A DNA stretch of 26,860 bases from Candidatus Pacearchaeota archaeon. GTDB lineage: Archaea > Nanobdellota > Nanobdellia > Pacearchaeales > GW2011-AR1. Under the pieces are notes generated by a model. The model saw only the letters and a list, made by a program, of their open reading frames with translations. It had not been told where the DNA came from and ran no database searches. Of the stretch, positions 14,213 to 21,661 are shown in pieces (position 1 is the first letter of the stretch; each line of letters opens with the position of its first letter). The position numbers were made by a program, and so were the translations under genes. The stretch is taken from contig JAUYJY010000006.1 in assembly GCA_030699205.1 (NCBI GenBank), forward strand, positions 1 to 26,860, given 5' to 3'.

Positions 14213-14346
14213 TTTATAATTTAGTGGGTGGTTTTTTATGTCTAAGTTGCTGATGCGGATGGATGCAACTTCGAGCACAAGAGGATTGCTTACTCTTGCA
14301 ATTAAAATTTCAAGACGAAACGAGGGGGACTTTTTGATTTTAATTA
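14213..14346. repeat. Dispersed repeat 'B', copy 2
   Basis: Directly follows the uppP 3' duplicate. Shares the TATA-like start, TTTTTTATG, AAGTTGC/GCAACTT inverted repeat, CTTGCAATT and the GGGACTTTTTGATTTT end with 10966-11136. It lacks the 40-nt block of copy 1. Together with the uppP remnant it shows the junction as it might look without the MNT/HEPN cassette. No gene was recognised between 14347 and 14411. Confidence 0.75.
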
Positions 14347-14411
14347 GTTCGGAAAAAGCTACCCTTGACGGAAAATGCGGGTTGATGAGTGGGCAAGGAA
14401 GCTCACACGAA

Positions 14412-14753
14412 TTAATTGTCTAATTGAGAGATTTGTCTTTTAATTTCATTGATTTCATCTTCGAGAGTATCTCTTTTCTTTAATGATGTGTTTAAGTTTG
14501 GTATGCCTTTTGCTGATGATGGAAGGTTTGGGAGGTAATTATCCATTTTTTTTAATTCTTCTTTGATTTGAAAAATTTCTTTTTGAAGCAGATTCTTTAA
14601 AGCAAATTCTTGTTTTCTTAATTTTTTAAATTGAGTGTAGTGTTTTAGTGCGGTTAGTAATTCCATCTCCATATAAAGAATATTTTTCTTCCCAAAATTT
14701 ACTTGGGAATGTTCGAGTCCGACGTATTCTAAATCATTAATAGGCATTTTCAA
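14412..14753 (-). CDS. Coiled-coil hypothetical protein
   Basis: 113 aa. The N-terminal ~20 residues (INDLEYVGLEHSQVNFGKK) are followed by long amphipathic helices (LLTALKHYTQFKKLRKQEFA, LQKEIFQIKEELKKMDNYL) and a C-terminal coil (LEDEINEIKRQISQLDN), with a Pro/Ser-rich break near residue 80. It overlaps the upstream gene by 17 bases and so is co-expressed with it. No family is recognised; paired disordered/coiled-coil proteins like these are recalled from other DPANN genomes. It may form a heteromeric coiled coil with its partner (inference). Confidence 0.7.
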   Translation of the reverse strand: MKMPINDLEYVGLEHSQVNFGKKNILYMEMELLTALKHYTQFKKLRKQEFALKNLLQKEIFQIKEELKKMDNYLPNLPSSAKGIPNLNTSLKKRDTLEDEINEIKRQISQLDN

Positions 14754-15468
14754 ATATGTTTTGGTTTACAGAATTAATTCTTGCCTTTACTTTTTCTATT
14801 TCAGTTTCCCATCCGATTATTTCTTGGCTTTCTCTTGTTTTTGTTTCTTTAACCATTTTTAGTAATTTGTCCATTTCTGTCAGTTTTTTTGTGACAATAT
14901 CAAGGGATTCTTTTGCTTCTTTAAATTTATCAAGTTTTACAAATAGTGGTTTTGAAGTGTCTCTGATTGGCCTTTGATATTGCGGAGGAGCCTGTATTGG
15001 TCTTGTAGGCGCCCTAAAATTTTCTCTCATTGGTTCTGCCGGCATAGGCGGGAGGGCAGAAAAACTTCTCATTTGATGTCTTTTTAAAGGAAAATTGGGT
15101 GTTGGTTCATCAGATTCAAAATCCTCTGCAGAATAATTTGCTGGAATTTCAGGTTCTTCTGGTTGCCATTCTTCCAATTCCACAATTTTTGTGCCGTTTG
15201 AATCTTCATCATTATCCGGTGCTTCGGGGATGTCTGAAAATCCTCTAGAATCTTCAGTTCCTACTGCATCTTTGATTGCACTTTGTGAAAAACCTTTTTG
15301 CATTGGAGAATCCGGGAATGATGGGAGGTTATGGATTTCTTCATTTCTTATAGGTCTCCTTGGACCAAAACTCTGCCCTCTGTAATCATTTATCGACGGA
15401 AAAGCAGTCATACTTTCAGGAAGGTCTGGAAGTTCACCCTTTTTTGATTTGTTTTTTTTATTAAACAT
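14737..15468 (-). CDS. Disordered, Pro-rich protein with C-terminal coiled coil
   Basis: 243 aa. Residues 1 to about 165 are low-complexity, rich in Pro, Ser, Asp and Glu (FPSINDYRGQ, DIPEAPDNDED, EEWQPEEPEIP, PPQYQRPIRD). Residues about 172-240 form a predicted coiled coil (LFVKLDKFKEAKESLDIV, MDKLLKMVKETKT, IEKVKARINSVNQNIF). No signal or membrane segment is visible. AGAGGTG lies just before the ATG at 15468 (minus strand), a good ribosome binding site, and TATA-like sequence is near 15501-15510, giving a short leader. Function is unknown; the long acidic linker plus coil suggests a scaffold or adaptor that binds the 113-aa partner (inference). Confidence 0.75.
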   Translation of the reverse strand: MFNKKNKSKKGELPDLPESMTAFPSINDYRGQSFGPRRPIRNEEIHNLPSFPDSPMQKGFSQSAIKDAVGTEDSRGFSDIPEAPDNDEDSNGTKIVELEEWQPEEPEIPANYSAEDFESDEPTPNFPLKRHQMRSFSALPPMPAEPMRENFRAPTRPIQAPPQYQRPIRDTSKPLFVKLDKFKEAKESLDIVTKKLTEMDKLLKMVKETKTRESQEIIGWETEIEKVKARINSVNQNIFENAY

Positions 15469-15471
15469 TTA

Positions 15472-15510
15472 CACCTCTCTATGTTGTTAGGAATTTGGTT
15501 TTTATAAATT
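15472..15510 (-). promoter_or_regulatory. Promoter and ribosome binding site of coiled-coil operon
   Basis: On the minus strand, AATTTATAAA (15501-15510) is followed by AGAGGTG (15472-15478) four bases before the ATG. This is a leadered transcript, in contrast to most genes in the window. Confidence 0.5.
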
Positions 15511-15584
15511 TATGTAAATTTTTAATTTTGGGGTCAAAATGGGACATACGAAAGGTTTTTATTTGCTTAGTTTTAAAATACTAT

Positions 15585-16469
15585 ATGCCTGAGAAATTTC
15601 TAAAAGATTTGGTGTCTGTTATTTCTGGACAAGGCACTGAAAAAATTGTTGATGTTTTATATAAAAAGAAAAATGTTAATGAATTTCTTATTGCTAAAAA
15701 GTTAGGTATTACCATTAATCAGGCGAGAAATATCCTTTATAAACTTGCGGAACAGGGGTTGGTGGTTTTTACCAGGAAGAAAGATAAGAAAAGCGGTGGG
15801 TGGTATACTTATTTTTGGACGTTGAATGAATATAAATCTCTTATCACTTTGAAAGAGAGGATGTTAAAAGATATAGAAGATTTAGAGAGTGAATTAATAA
15901 GTAAGAAAAGTAAACAATTTTATTTTTGCAAGTATTGCGGGATGGAAGTCAGTGAAGAAAATGCTTTGCTGTATGATTTTACATGTCCTGAATGCGGGGA
16001 GGTTTTTGAAATGAAAGATAGTTCAGGGGGAATTAAAAAAATGGAATCTGCCGTCGCAGTTCTTAGGAGCAAGATTTTATTAGTTGAAGAGGAAATTGAT
16101 AAGATAAAGAATAAAGAAGATTTCTTGAAAGATAAGAAGATTAAATTAGAAGCAAAAGAAAAAGCCATAAAGCGGGAAGAGGGCAGGAAAAAAGCGGCGA
16201 AGGAAAGAGCCAAGAAAGCAGGTGTTCAGAAGAAAACTATGAAGAAGGCAAAAACATTAAGAAAGGGAATTAAACCAACGAATAAGAAGAAAGCAAGCGG
16301 GAAGAAAATTAAAGGAATTAAACCGACGAATAAGAAGAAAGCAAGCGGGAAGAAACAAAAAGGAATTAAGCCGATGAAATCAAAGAGTAGAATTCTTGGA
16401 AAGAAGTCCAAATTAATTAAGAAGAAAGCGACTAAGAAGATAATTAGAAAAGTAGTCTTGAAAAGATAG
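15585..16469 (+). CDS. tfe: Transcription factor E (TFIIE-alpha homologue) with Lys-rich tail
   Basis: 294 aa from the ATG at 15585 (an upstream in-frame start adds 30 residues unlike the family, and TATA-like TTTTTATT lies 25 bases before 15585). TFE helps open promoters with TBP and TFB. Residues 1 to about 95 are the extended winged helix (TEKIVDVLYKKKNVNEFLIAKKL; QARNILYKL; GWYTYFWTL). The zinc ribbon uses Cys115, Cys118, Cys134, Cys137. Archaeal TFE usually ends around 170-190 residues; here a ~115-residue basic tail follows, with KKAAKERAKKAG-type helix and two 16-residue tandem repeats beginning GIKPTNKKKASGKK, resembling histone H1/histone-tail composition. The tail probably binds DNA or RNA non-specifically (inference). 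It lies 11 bases ahead of a rhomboid gene. Confidence 0.92.
   Translation: MPEKFLKDLVSVISGQGTEKIVDVLYKKKNVNEFLIAKKLGITINQARNILYKLAEQGLVVFTRKKDKKSGGWYTYFWTLNEYKSLITLKERMLKDIEDLESELISKKSKQFYFCKYCGMEVSEENALLYDFTCPECGEVFEMKDSSGGIKKMESAVAVLRSKILLVEEEIDKIKNKEDFLKDKKIKLEAKEKAIKREEGRKKAAKERAKKAGVQKKTMKKAKTLRKGIKPTNKKKASGKKIKGIKPTNKKKASGKKQKGIKPMKSKSRILGKKSKLIKKKATKKIIRKVVLKR
16266..16379. repeat. 48-bp tandem repeat in tfe tail
   Basis: Units 16266-16313 and 16314-16361 are almost identical, and a third partial unit starts at 16362. Each encodes GIKPTNKKKASGKK plus two variable residues. The in-frame period permits length change without loss of frame. Confidence 0.85.
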
Positions 16470-16480
16470 GAGATTTATTG

Positions 16481-17347
16481 ATGGTACAACGTAGAGATTT
16501 TAGGAGGAATAATAATCGTTTTAGCAGACGGAGTGGTGGGTTTTTTGCAAGGAGCAGTTTAACTACGGCATTAATTATAATAAATGTTATTGCATTTGTA
16601 TTTTTCTTAATTTTAATTGGATTAAATTCCGGAATGACAAATTACGTTGCCGTTCAACCAGAAAATGTTTTACAAGGTAAGGCAGTATGGACTGTTTTTA
16701 CCAGCATGTTTATGCATGCAGGAGTTTTTCATTTATTTGTGAATATGTTCTCATTGTTTTTTTTAGGGAGGTTAATTGAAAAAGTAATTGGAAGAAAAAG
16801 ATATTTATGGTTTTATCTAATTGCAGGGATTGTCGGAAGTTTATTTTTTGTTTTATTTGCTTACATTGGACAATTTGTGCCGAGGGGAGATTTTGTTTTT
16901 GGAGGGATGAGTGATTCTGCGGTCGGTGCATCCGGAGCTATTTTTGGATTGCTTGGATTGCTTGCAGTTTTACTTCCCAAGAAAGAGGTTTATCTTATTG
17001 TGGGTCCAATTGTTGTGATAGTTCTACAATTCTTATTTGGGGCGTTTATTCCTGAAGGTATATCTGGAGTGGTCAATATTATTGCTACAATTCTTATTTT
17101 CTTAATGATTCTTGCAATTTTCTCTCCAAATTCAGGATTTAGAAAAATTGCAATGCCCCTAAAACTGCCTTTCTGGCTGACCCCCATAATTGCTATTGTG
17201 CCTTTGGTGTTGGTAGGTCTATTTGTTAAGCTTCCAATAGGGAACACTGCACACTTTGGAGGGCTTATTGTTGGTTTGATATACGGGGCTTATTTGAGAA
17301 AAAAGTATCCTAAAAAAGTTAAATTGTTAAATAAGATTCTAAGATGA
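16481..17347 (+). CDS. Rhomboid-family intramembrane serine protease
   Basis: 288 aa from the ATG at 16481, supported by GGAG eight bases upstream (an adjacent TTG at 16478 would add only one Met). The N-terminus is basic (RRDFRRNNNRFSRR) and cytosolic. About six membrane helices follow. The catalytic pair is intact: Ser151 in GASGAIFG and His258 in NTAHFGG. The oxyanion/structural motif HLFVN (His84, Asn88) precedes GRLIEKVIGRKRY. Rhomboids cleave single-pass membrane proteins within the bilayer; the substrate here is unknown. The stop overlaps the next gene by 4 bases, so tfe, rhomboid and the SpoIIM-like gene form one operon. Confidence 0.94.
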   Translation: MVQRRDFRRNNNRFSRRSGGFFARSSLTTALIIINVIAFVFFLILIGLNSGMTNYVAVQPENVLQGKAVWTVFTSMFMHAGVFHLFVNMFSLFFLGRLIEKVIGRKRYLWFYLIAGIVGSLFFVLFAYIGQFVPRGDFVFGGMSDSAVGASGAIFGLLGLLAVLLPKKEVYLIVGPIVVIVLQFLFGAFIPEGISGVVNIIATILIFLMILAIFSPNSGFRKIAMPLKLPFWLTPIIAIVPLVLVGLFVKLPIGNTAHFGGLIVGLIYGAYLRKKYPKKVKLLNKILR

Positions 17348-17919
17348 AATCTAAAAAGAAAAATCTTTTGTGGAAAGAGTCTTTGGGTTATTTAAGAGAA
17401 ACAAAAAAATATATTTATTTTATTTTTTTATTGTTTCTTGTTAGTGGGCTAATAGGATTTATTTTTAAAGAGAATTTTAAGGTGTTTGACAGCATAATTG
17501 CTGAATTGGCTGGAAAGACCGAGGGACTTGGATTGTTTGAATTAATGGGGTTTATTTTTTGGAATAATCTCGGAAGTTCTTTTTTGGCGATGATTTCGGG
17601 TGTTTTTTTAGGAATTAGTGCAGTGGGAAGTGCATTATTCAACGGAGTTTTATTAGGTTATGTTTATTCAAAGGCTTCTGAAATTGCAGGATTTGGGATT
17701 ATCTGGAGACTTGTTCCCCATGGAGTTTTTGAGTTGCCTGCAATTTTTATTGCATTAGGGCTCGGGGTTAAATTGGGAATGTTTATTTTTACTAAGGAGA
17801 GGAAGAAGGAGTTTATTAGAAGATTAAGGGGTTCTGTAAATGTTTTTATTACAATCATAATTCCTCTGCTTTTAATTGCGGCAATTATTGAAGGGCTTTT
17901 GATTGTTTTTATCGGTTAA
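17344..17919 (+). CDS. SpoIIM-like (DUF95) membrane protein
   Basis: 191 aa. Matches the stage II sporulation protein M/COG1300 family by layout: an N-terminal LGYLRETKKYIY, four to five membrane helices, an NNLGSSFLAMISG segment, GVLLGYV, and the LVPHGVFELPAIFIALGLG motif that marks the family. In archaea the role is unknown; these proteins are often associated with membrane remodelling or vesicle-related clusters. The start overlaps the rhomboid stop (ATGA). The 17920-18140 gap after it is AT-rich with a B-type 21-bp repeat at 18010-18030. Confidence 0.88.
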   Translation: MKSKKKNLLWKESLGYLRETKKYIYFIFLLFLVSGLIGFIFKENFKVFDSIIAELAGKTEGLGLFELMGFIFWNNLGSSFLAMISGVFLGISAVGSALFNGVLLGYVYSKASEIAGFGIIWRLVPHGVFELPAIFIALGLGVKLGMFIFTKERKKEFIRRLRGSVNVFITIIIPLLLIAAIIEGLLIVFIG

Positions 17920-18009
17920 TTGTATTGTTTTAGAAAAGATATATAACTTAAGCGTTTAATAAAAGTAAATTAAAAAGATAAAATAATTATTTGAAAAGAA
18001 TAATTTACA

Positions 18010-18030
18010 TCGAAGTTGCTGATGCAGATG
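18010..18030. repeat. 21-bp relative of repeat 'B'
   Basis: Matches 10994-11014 with one difference and 14241-14261 with two (GAAGTTGCTGATGCAGATG core). It lies between the SpoIIM-like gene and scpB, without the rest of the element. Confidence 0.6.
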
Positions 18031-18140
18031 TAATTTCTGTTAAAATGGGCAGGATTTACTTAATAATTCATAATTTAGTTAAATTAATCTTTTGGATATG
18101 GTGGAAGAATGTTTTAAAAATATAGGGAGAATATAGTTTT

Positions 18141-18656
18141 ATGGCTGAAGAGATAAAAGAAGGTTCTGTTGAAGAGGCGGATAGTGCAAGAGAAAAGGAA
18201 AATTTGAGGAAGGTTGAGGCGGCACTATTTATTTCAGGGAAATTTTTGAGTTTGAAAGAGCTTGTTTCTTTGACGGATATTAACCCAATTTTATTGAGAG
18301 ATACTTTAAGAGAATTGGAAGAAAAGCACAGGGGTTCTGGAATTGAGGTTGTTAAGAAAGATGACCTATGGAAGATGGATGTTGCGTCCGACTTTTCCTA
18401 TATGGTAAACAGACTTGCGACTGGAAGTTCTGAGTTTACAAAAGCAGAGCAGGAAACGTTGGCGATTATTGCATATAAACAGCCAATAAAGCAGAGTGTT
18501 TTGATAAATATTCGGGGAAATAAAGCTTATGACCATGTAAAGAGCTTTGTTAAACTTGGGCTGATAAATAAAAAAAGAATAGGACATACTTCTGAATTAA
18601 CTTTGAAAGATGAGTTTTATGACTACTTTAGTTTAGAGAAGGGAGCTAAGATTTAG
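18141..18656 (+). CDS. scpB: Segregation and condensation protein B
   Basis: 171 aa. ScpB dimers bind ScpA (kleisin) and with SMC organise and segregate chromosomes. Two winged-helix domains are visible: the first about 22-90 (KVEAALFISGKFLSLKEL, LLRDTLRELEE, IEVVKKDDLWKM) and the second about 98-165 (TKAEQETLAIIAYKQPI, VLINIRGNKAYDHVKSFVKL). The family hallmark ETLAIIAYKQP plus the following RG is intact. TATA-like TTTTAAAAATA about 25 bases upstream supports the ATG at 18141. No scpA or smc lies adjacent. The stop is immediately followed by the ATG of a glycosyltransferase. Confidence 0.93.
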   Translation: MAEEIKEGSVEEADSAREKENLRKVEAALFISGKFLSLKELVSLTDINPILLRDTLRELEEKHRGSGIEVVKKDDLWKMDVASDFSYMVNRLATGSSEFTKAEQETLAIIAYKQPIKQSVLINIRGNKAYDHVKSFVKLGLINKKRIGHTSELTLKDEFYDYFSLEKGAKI

Positions 18657-19892
18657 ATGGTAAATTTTGTAGAATTTGCATTTTTCTTTTATATATTTGT
18701 GGGACTTTATTTAACGAGTCTGCTTTTTTTTATTTATATTTCTAACCGAAAAAAATTATTTTATTATCCTATCGGGAAGCCTGAACCTGTTAGTATTGTT
18801 ATCCCGTGTTATAATGCTGAAAAAACTATAGGGCAAGCGATTGAATCTTTATTGCGATTGAATTATCCCAGAGAGATGATTGAAATTATTGTTGTTGATG
18901 ATAAGAGCACCGATGATTCTGTGAGAATTGTTGAAGAATATACGGGAAAGCATAGTAATATTAAATTAATAAAGATGGATAAAAATTCAGGGGGAGCTGC
19001 AGAGCCAACTAATTTGGGAGTTTTAAATGCGAAATACAACTATGTATCTGTTACTGATGATGATTCTTCGCCAGAGCCTGATGCTTTGATTAAAATGATT
19101 GGTTTTTTGCAGGATGATGAGAAAGTTGCCGCTGTAACCTGTGCAGTAATGGCAAGGAATTCGAGGACATTTATGCAAAAATTGCAGAATGTAGAATATA
19201 CAATTATTTCATGGTCTCGGAAATTATTAGATTGTGTTGATTCGGTTTATGTTACTCCCGGGCCATTTGCATTGTATCGTAAGAAAAATCTAATTGAAGT
19301 CGGTTTATTTGATTCTAAAAATATGACTCAAGATATTGAAATTGTCTGGAGACTTTTGTTTCACGGCTACAAGGCACGAATGTGTTTAGCCGCAAGAGTA
19401 TATTCTGAAACACCTACAAAAATTAAAGCGTGGTGGAGACAGAGGGTGAGGTGGAATATTGGAGGGACTCAAAGCATTCTGAAATACAAAAAATTTATGT
19501 TTAGAAAAGGAATGTTGGGGGCATTTATTATTCCTTTCTTTAGTTTTTCATTATTTTTGGGATTGTTTGGTCTGGGAATTTTTATTTATTTATTAACGAC
19601 AAGATTGTGGGTGAAATATTTATCTACTAAATATTCTATCTACGCGGGGTCTACTATTTTAAGATTTCAGGATTTAACTTTTAATCCGTCAGTCCTTAAT
19701 TTTTTTGGAATTGCTTTGTTTCTTTCCGGCTTGTTTTTTACCTTAATTGGGCTTTCTGTGATGAATGAGCCACGTTTTAAGAATAAGAATATTTTAAATA
19801 TCCTTTTTTATATGCTTGTTTATCTTGCATTGTATCCGTTTGTTATGGTAAATGGACTATACAAGTTATTAAGGGGGAAGTATTCGTGGTGA
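18657..19892 (+). CDS. Family 2 glycosyltransferase, processive membrane type
   Basis: 411 aa. An N-terminal membrane helix (about 5-27) is followed by a GT-A domain: VSIVIPCYNAE (45-55), Asp81/Asp82 (VVDDKSTDD), the DxD metal site Asp134-Asp136 (SVTDDDSS), the acceptor-side TQD (Asp226) and RQRVRW (261-266). This is the Q/RxxRW pattern of cellulose/chitin/hyaluronan-synthase-like enzymes. Three or more C-terminal membrane helices (about 286-312, 343-365, 378-400) follow. It probably builds a surface polysaccharide or lipid-linked glycan on the cytosolic face; uppP elsewhere in the window could recycle such carriers (inference). The gene abuts scpB with no gap. Confidence 0.92.
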   Translation: MVNFVEFAFFFYIFVGLYLTSLLFFIYISNRKKLFYYPIGKPEPVSIVIPCYNAEKTIGQAIESLLRLNYPREMIEIIVVDDKSTDDSVRIVEEYTGKHSNIKLIKMDKNSGGAAEPTNLGVLNAKYNYVSVTDDDSSPEPDALIKMIGFLQDDEKVAAVTCAVMARNSRTFMQKLQNVEYTIISWSRKLLDCVDSVYVTPGPFALYRKKNLIEVGLFDSKNMTQDIEIVWRLLFHGYKARMCLAARVYSETPTKIKAWWRQRVRWNIGGTQSILKYKKFMFRKGMLGAFIIPFFSFSLFLGLFGLGIFIYLLTTRLWVKYLSTKYSIYAGSTILRFQDLTFNPSVLNFFGIALFLSGLFFTLIGLSVMNEPRFKNKNILNILFYMLVYLALYPFVMVNGLYKLLRGKYSW

Positions 19893-19902
19893 GTAAAATA
19901 AG

Positions 19903-20556
19903 ATGAATAGTAAAAATGCTTTTTGGCAGGCTTTTGTTTTTGCAGTTATTGTTTTTGCAGTTGGAATGATTTTCGGGTTTTTTTTAGAAGTAAAACAAAA
20001 CGAGAATATTTTTTCAAGGCTTGTTGATTCTGAAATAAATATTTTAGATAATCAGCTTAGGACAAGGATTGTTGAAGATTTTGAGGTTGGCTGTGATTTT
20101 GCGAAGGAAAGTTTGTTTAAGTTTGCAGATAATGTTTATTTTGAGGCTGTTGAGTTGGAGGAATTTGATACTGACGGGAGATTAAGTGATTTGACAACAC
20201 TACACAAGAGATATGATTTGTTGAGGACTTTGCTGTGGGTTGAAGCTAAAGAGTTGAATAAGGAATGTGCGGAGAGTTTTGATATTCTGGTTTATTTATA
20301 TGAATATAAATCTGAAGACGCAGGGGTAAAGGCAAAACAAGATTTTTATTCCAAGCTTTTGTTTGACATTAAATCTGAAATGTCTGAAGATGTTTTGTTA
20401 ATTCCTATTGCTGTAGATACCGGATTAAGCTCTATTGAATTAATAACAAAAACCAAAGGGATAGATAAGTTTCCAGTTATCCTAATTAATGATGGAACTG
20501 AAATTTATGAAGTATTAACCCTTGATGAATTTAGGGAGCTTTTTAACTCAGTTTAG
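19903..20556 (+). CDS. Membrane-anchored protein, thioredoxin-like fold candidate
   Basis: 217 aa. One N-terminal membrane anchor (AFVFAVIVFAVGMIFGFFL, about 9-27), a helical middle (about 40-140) with Cys64 and Cys95, and a C-terminal part (about 150-217) with strand-helix-strand-strand character: LLIPIAVDTGL, SIELITKTKGIDKFPVILIND, EIYEVLTLDEFRELF. The FPVILIND turn looks like the cis-Pro strand of thioredoxin-fold proteins, but no CxxC motif is present, so redox catalysis is unlikely. Similar proteins occur in DPANN genomes by recollection; function is unknown. It lies 10 bases after the glycosyltransferase. Confidence 0.65.
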   Translation: MNSKNAFWQAFVFAVIVFAVGMIFGFFLEVKQNENIFSRLVDSEINILDNQLRTRIVEDFEVGCDFAKESLFKFADNVYFEAVELEEFDTDGRLSDLTTLHKRYDLLRTLLWVEAKELNKECAESFDILVYLYEYKSEDAGVKAKQDFYSKLLFDIKSEMSEDVLLIPIAVDTGLSSIELITKTKGIDKFPVILINDGTEIYEVLTLDEFRELFNSV

Positions 20557-20590
20557 CCGTTAAGAAACTATTGATTGACCATAACAAAGA

Positions 20591-20598
20591 ATATAAAT
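20591..20598 (+). promoter_or_regulatory. TATA box for XRE-type gene
   Basis: ATATAAAT centred about 25 bases before ATG 20619. It argues for that start rather than TTG 20571, which lies upstream of the box. Confidence 0.55.
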
Positions 20599-20618
20599 TG
20601 AGGTTTTGTGGTTTATTC

Positions 20619-21260
20619 ATGGAATTTGCTAAAACAATGGATTTGAGAGATGAAAAATACGTTGAGGCGATTAGGGATGGGGAAATTGTGAGGGTTCCAA
20701 AGAGTGTTGCGAAAGAAGAGGATTTGTTTATTTTGAGAGAAGTTGTTGCTGCAGAGAAGCCGAGTGATTCTGGAAATTATAATGCGAGGGATTTTTATAA
20801 AAAAGATAAGATAAGTGATTTAAGATCTTCATCGCGTTTGCAGGAATGGAAAAATGCAAGATTTAATGTTAAGAAGAATAATGTTACAAAGGATTTAATT
20901 GATAATTTTCATTGGGTTATTGCAAGAAATAGAAGAAAAAAGGGAATTAGCAGGGATCAGCTTGCTTTTAAAATTGGTGTTTCTGAAGAAGAAATAAAGA
21001 TGATTGAAATGGGTGAATTGCCCAGGGATGATTTTGTTTTGGTGAATAGGATTGAAAGTTTTTTTGGAATTAATCTGAGAAAGGAAAAACCTATTGAGGG
21101 GAAGATTACTATTGCAGATTTGCAAAGGATGGATGAGTCAAAAGTCAGAAAGGAAATTGAGAGGACACATAAAAGACAGATGAGCGGAGAAGTTAGGGCG
21201 GGGAAGGAAGAGGTTAATGCTCTTCGCGGAGATGATATTGAATTGATTGATTTAGATTAA
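20619..21260 (+). CDS. XRE/cro-type helix-turn-helix protein, MBF1-like
   Basis: 213 aa from the ATG at 20619, chosen for its TATA box; TTG at 20571 would add 16 residues. Residues about 97-153 form a cro/C1-type helix-turn-helix (VIARNRRKKGISRDQLAFKI, SEEEIKMIEMGELP, LVNRIESFFGINLR), as in archaeal multiprotein bridging factor 1. The N-terminal zinc ribbon of archaeal MBF1 is absent; instead residues 1-90 are charged and of unknown fold (KYVEAIRDGEIVRVPKSVAKEED). The acidic C-terminus ends ALRGDDIELIDLD. Likely a transcription or ribosome-associated factor; exact family uncertain. Confidence 0.75.
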   Translation: MEFAKTMDLRDEKYVEAIRDGEIVRVPKSVAKEEDLFILREVVAAEKPSDSGNYNARDFYKKDKISDLRSSSRLQEWKNARFNVKKNNVTKDLIDNFHWVIARNRRKKGISRDQLAFKIGVSEEEIKMIEMGELPRDDFVLVNRIESFFGINLRKEKPIEGKITIADLQRMDESKVRKEIERTHKRQMSGEVRAGKEEVNALRGDDIELIDLD

Positions 21261-21412
21261 TTTTTATTTTGTTTAATATCCCAAGGTCTTTCCTTGTGAA
21301 TAAAAACTCTGAAATAATATTACGCAAATAAAAGTTATCGCCATACCACGTTTAACATCATAATTTGACTTGGTTCTATATTTAGCTAATAATTTCCAAC
21401 TTCTCCAGATAT

Positions 21413-21431
21413 CCTATGCTCTTAGCATAGG
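21413..21431. other. Strong hairpin in 400-bp intergenic stretch
   Basis: CCTATGCT (21413-21420) and AGCATAGG (21424-21431) form a perfect 8-bp stem with a CTT loop. A second hairpin, AGAAGA/TCTTCT, lies at 21464-21480. The 21261-21661 stretch holds no recognisable gene or tRNA; these structures might belong to an untranslated RNA or terminator. Confidence 0.5.
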
Positions 21432-21625
21432 GTTCTTCATTTGAGGTTTATTAAAATATTGTTAGAAGAGTATATCTTCTGGATTATTTTATAGAAAATA
21501 TAGAATGTGGATTGAGTATCTCCGGTGAGTTTTTTAAATGATTTATGGATTGGATTTAAATTAATTGTTTCTAAGTTTTGTTATTTTTACTATAGGAATT
21601 AGAGATACGGGGGGTTGGCGAAGAG

Positions 21626-21633
21626 TTTAAAAA
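21626..21633 (+). promoter_or_regulatory. TATA box for rpoL
   Basis: TTTAAAAA about 32 bases before ATG 21662, giving a predicted leader of about 6 bases. Confidence 0.5.
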
Positions 21634-21661
21634 GGGTTTTTTCTCACGTAATATTAATAAG

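Noticed and set aside
16266..16379. CRISPR-like direct repeats
   Set aside because: The 48-bp units are contiguous without spacers and are in-frame codons of the tfe tail.
15920..16411. Two minus-strand frames opposite tfe (rich in Phe/Leu)
   Set aside because: They are the reverse reading of the Lys-rich TFE tail; hydrophobic composition is an artefact of complementing AAA/AAG codons.
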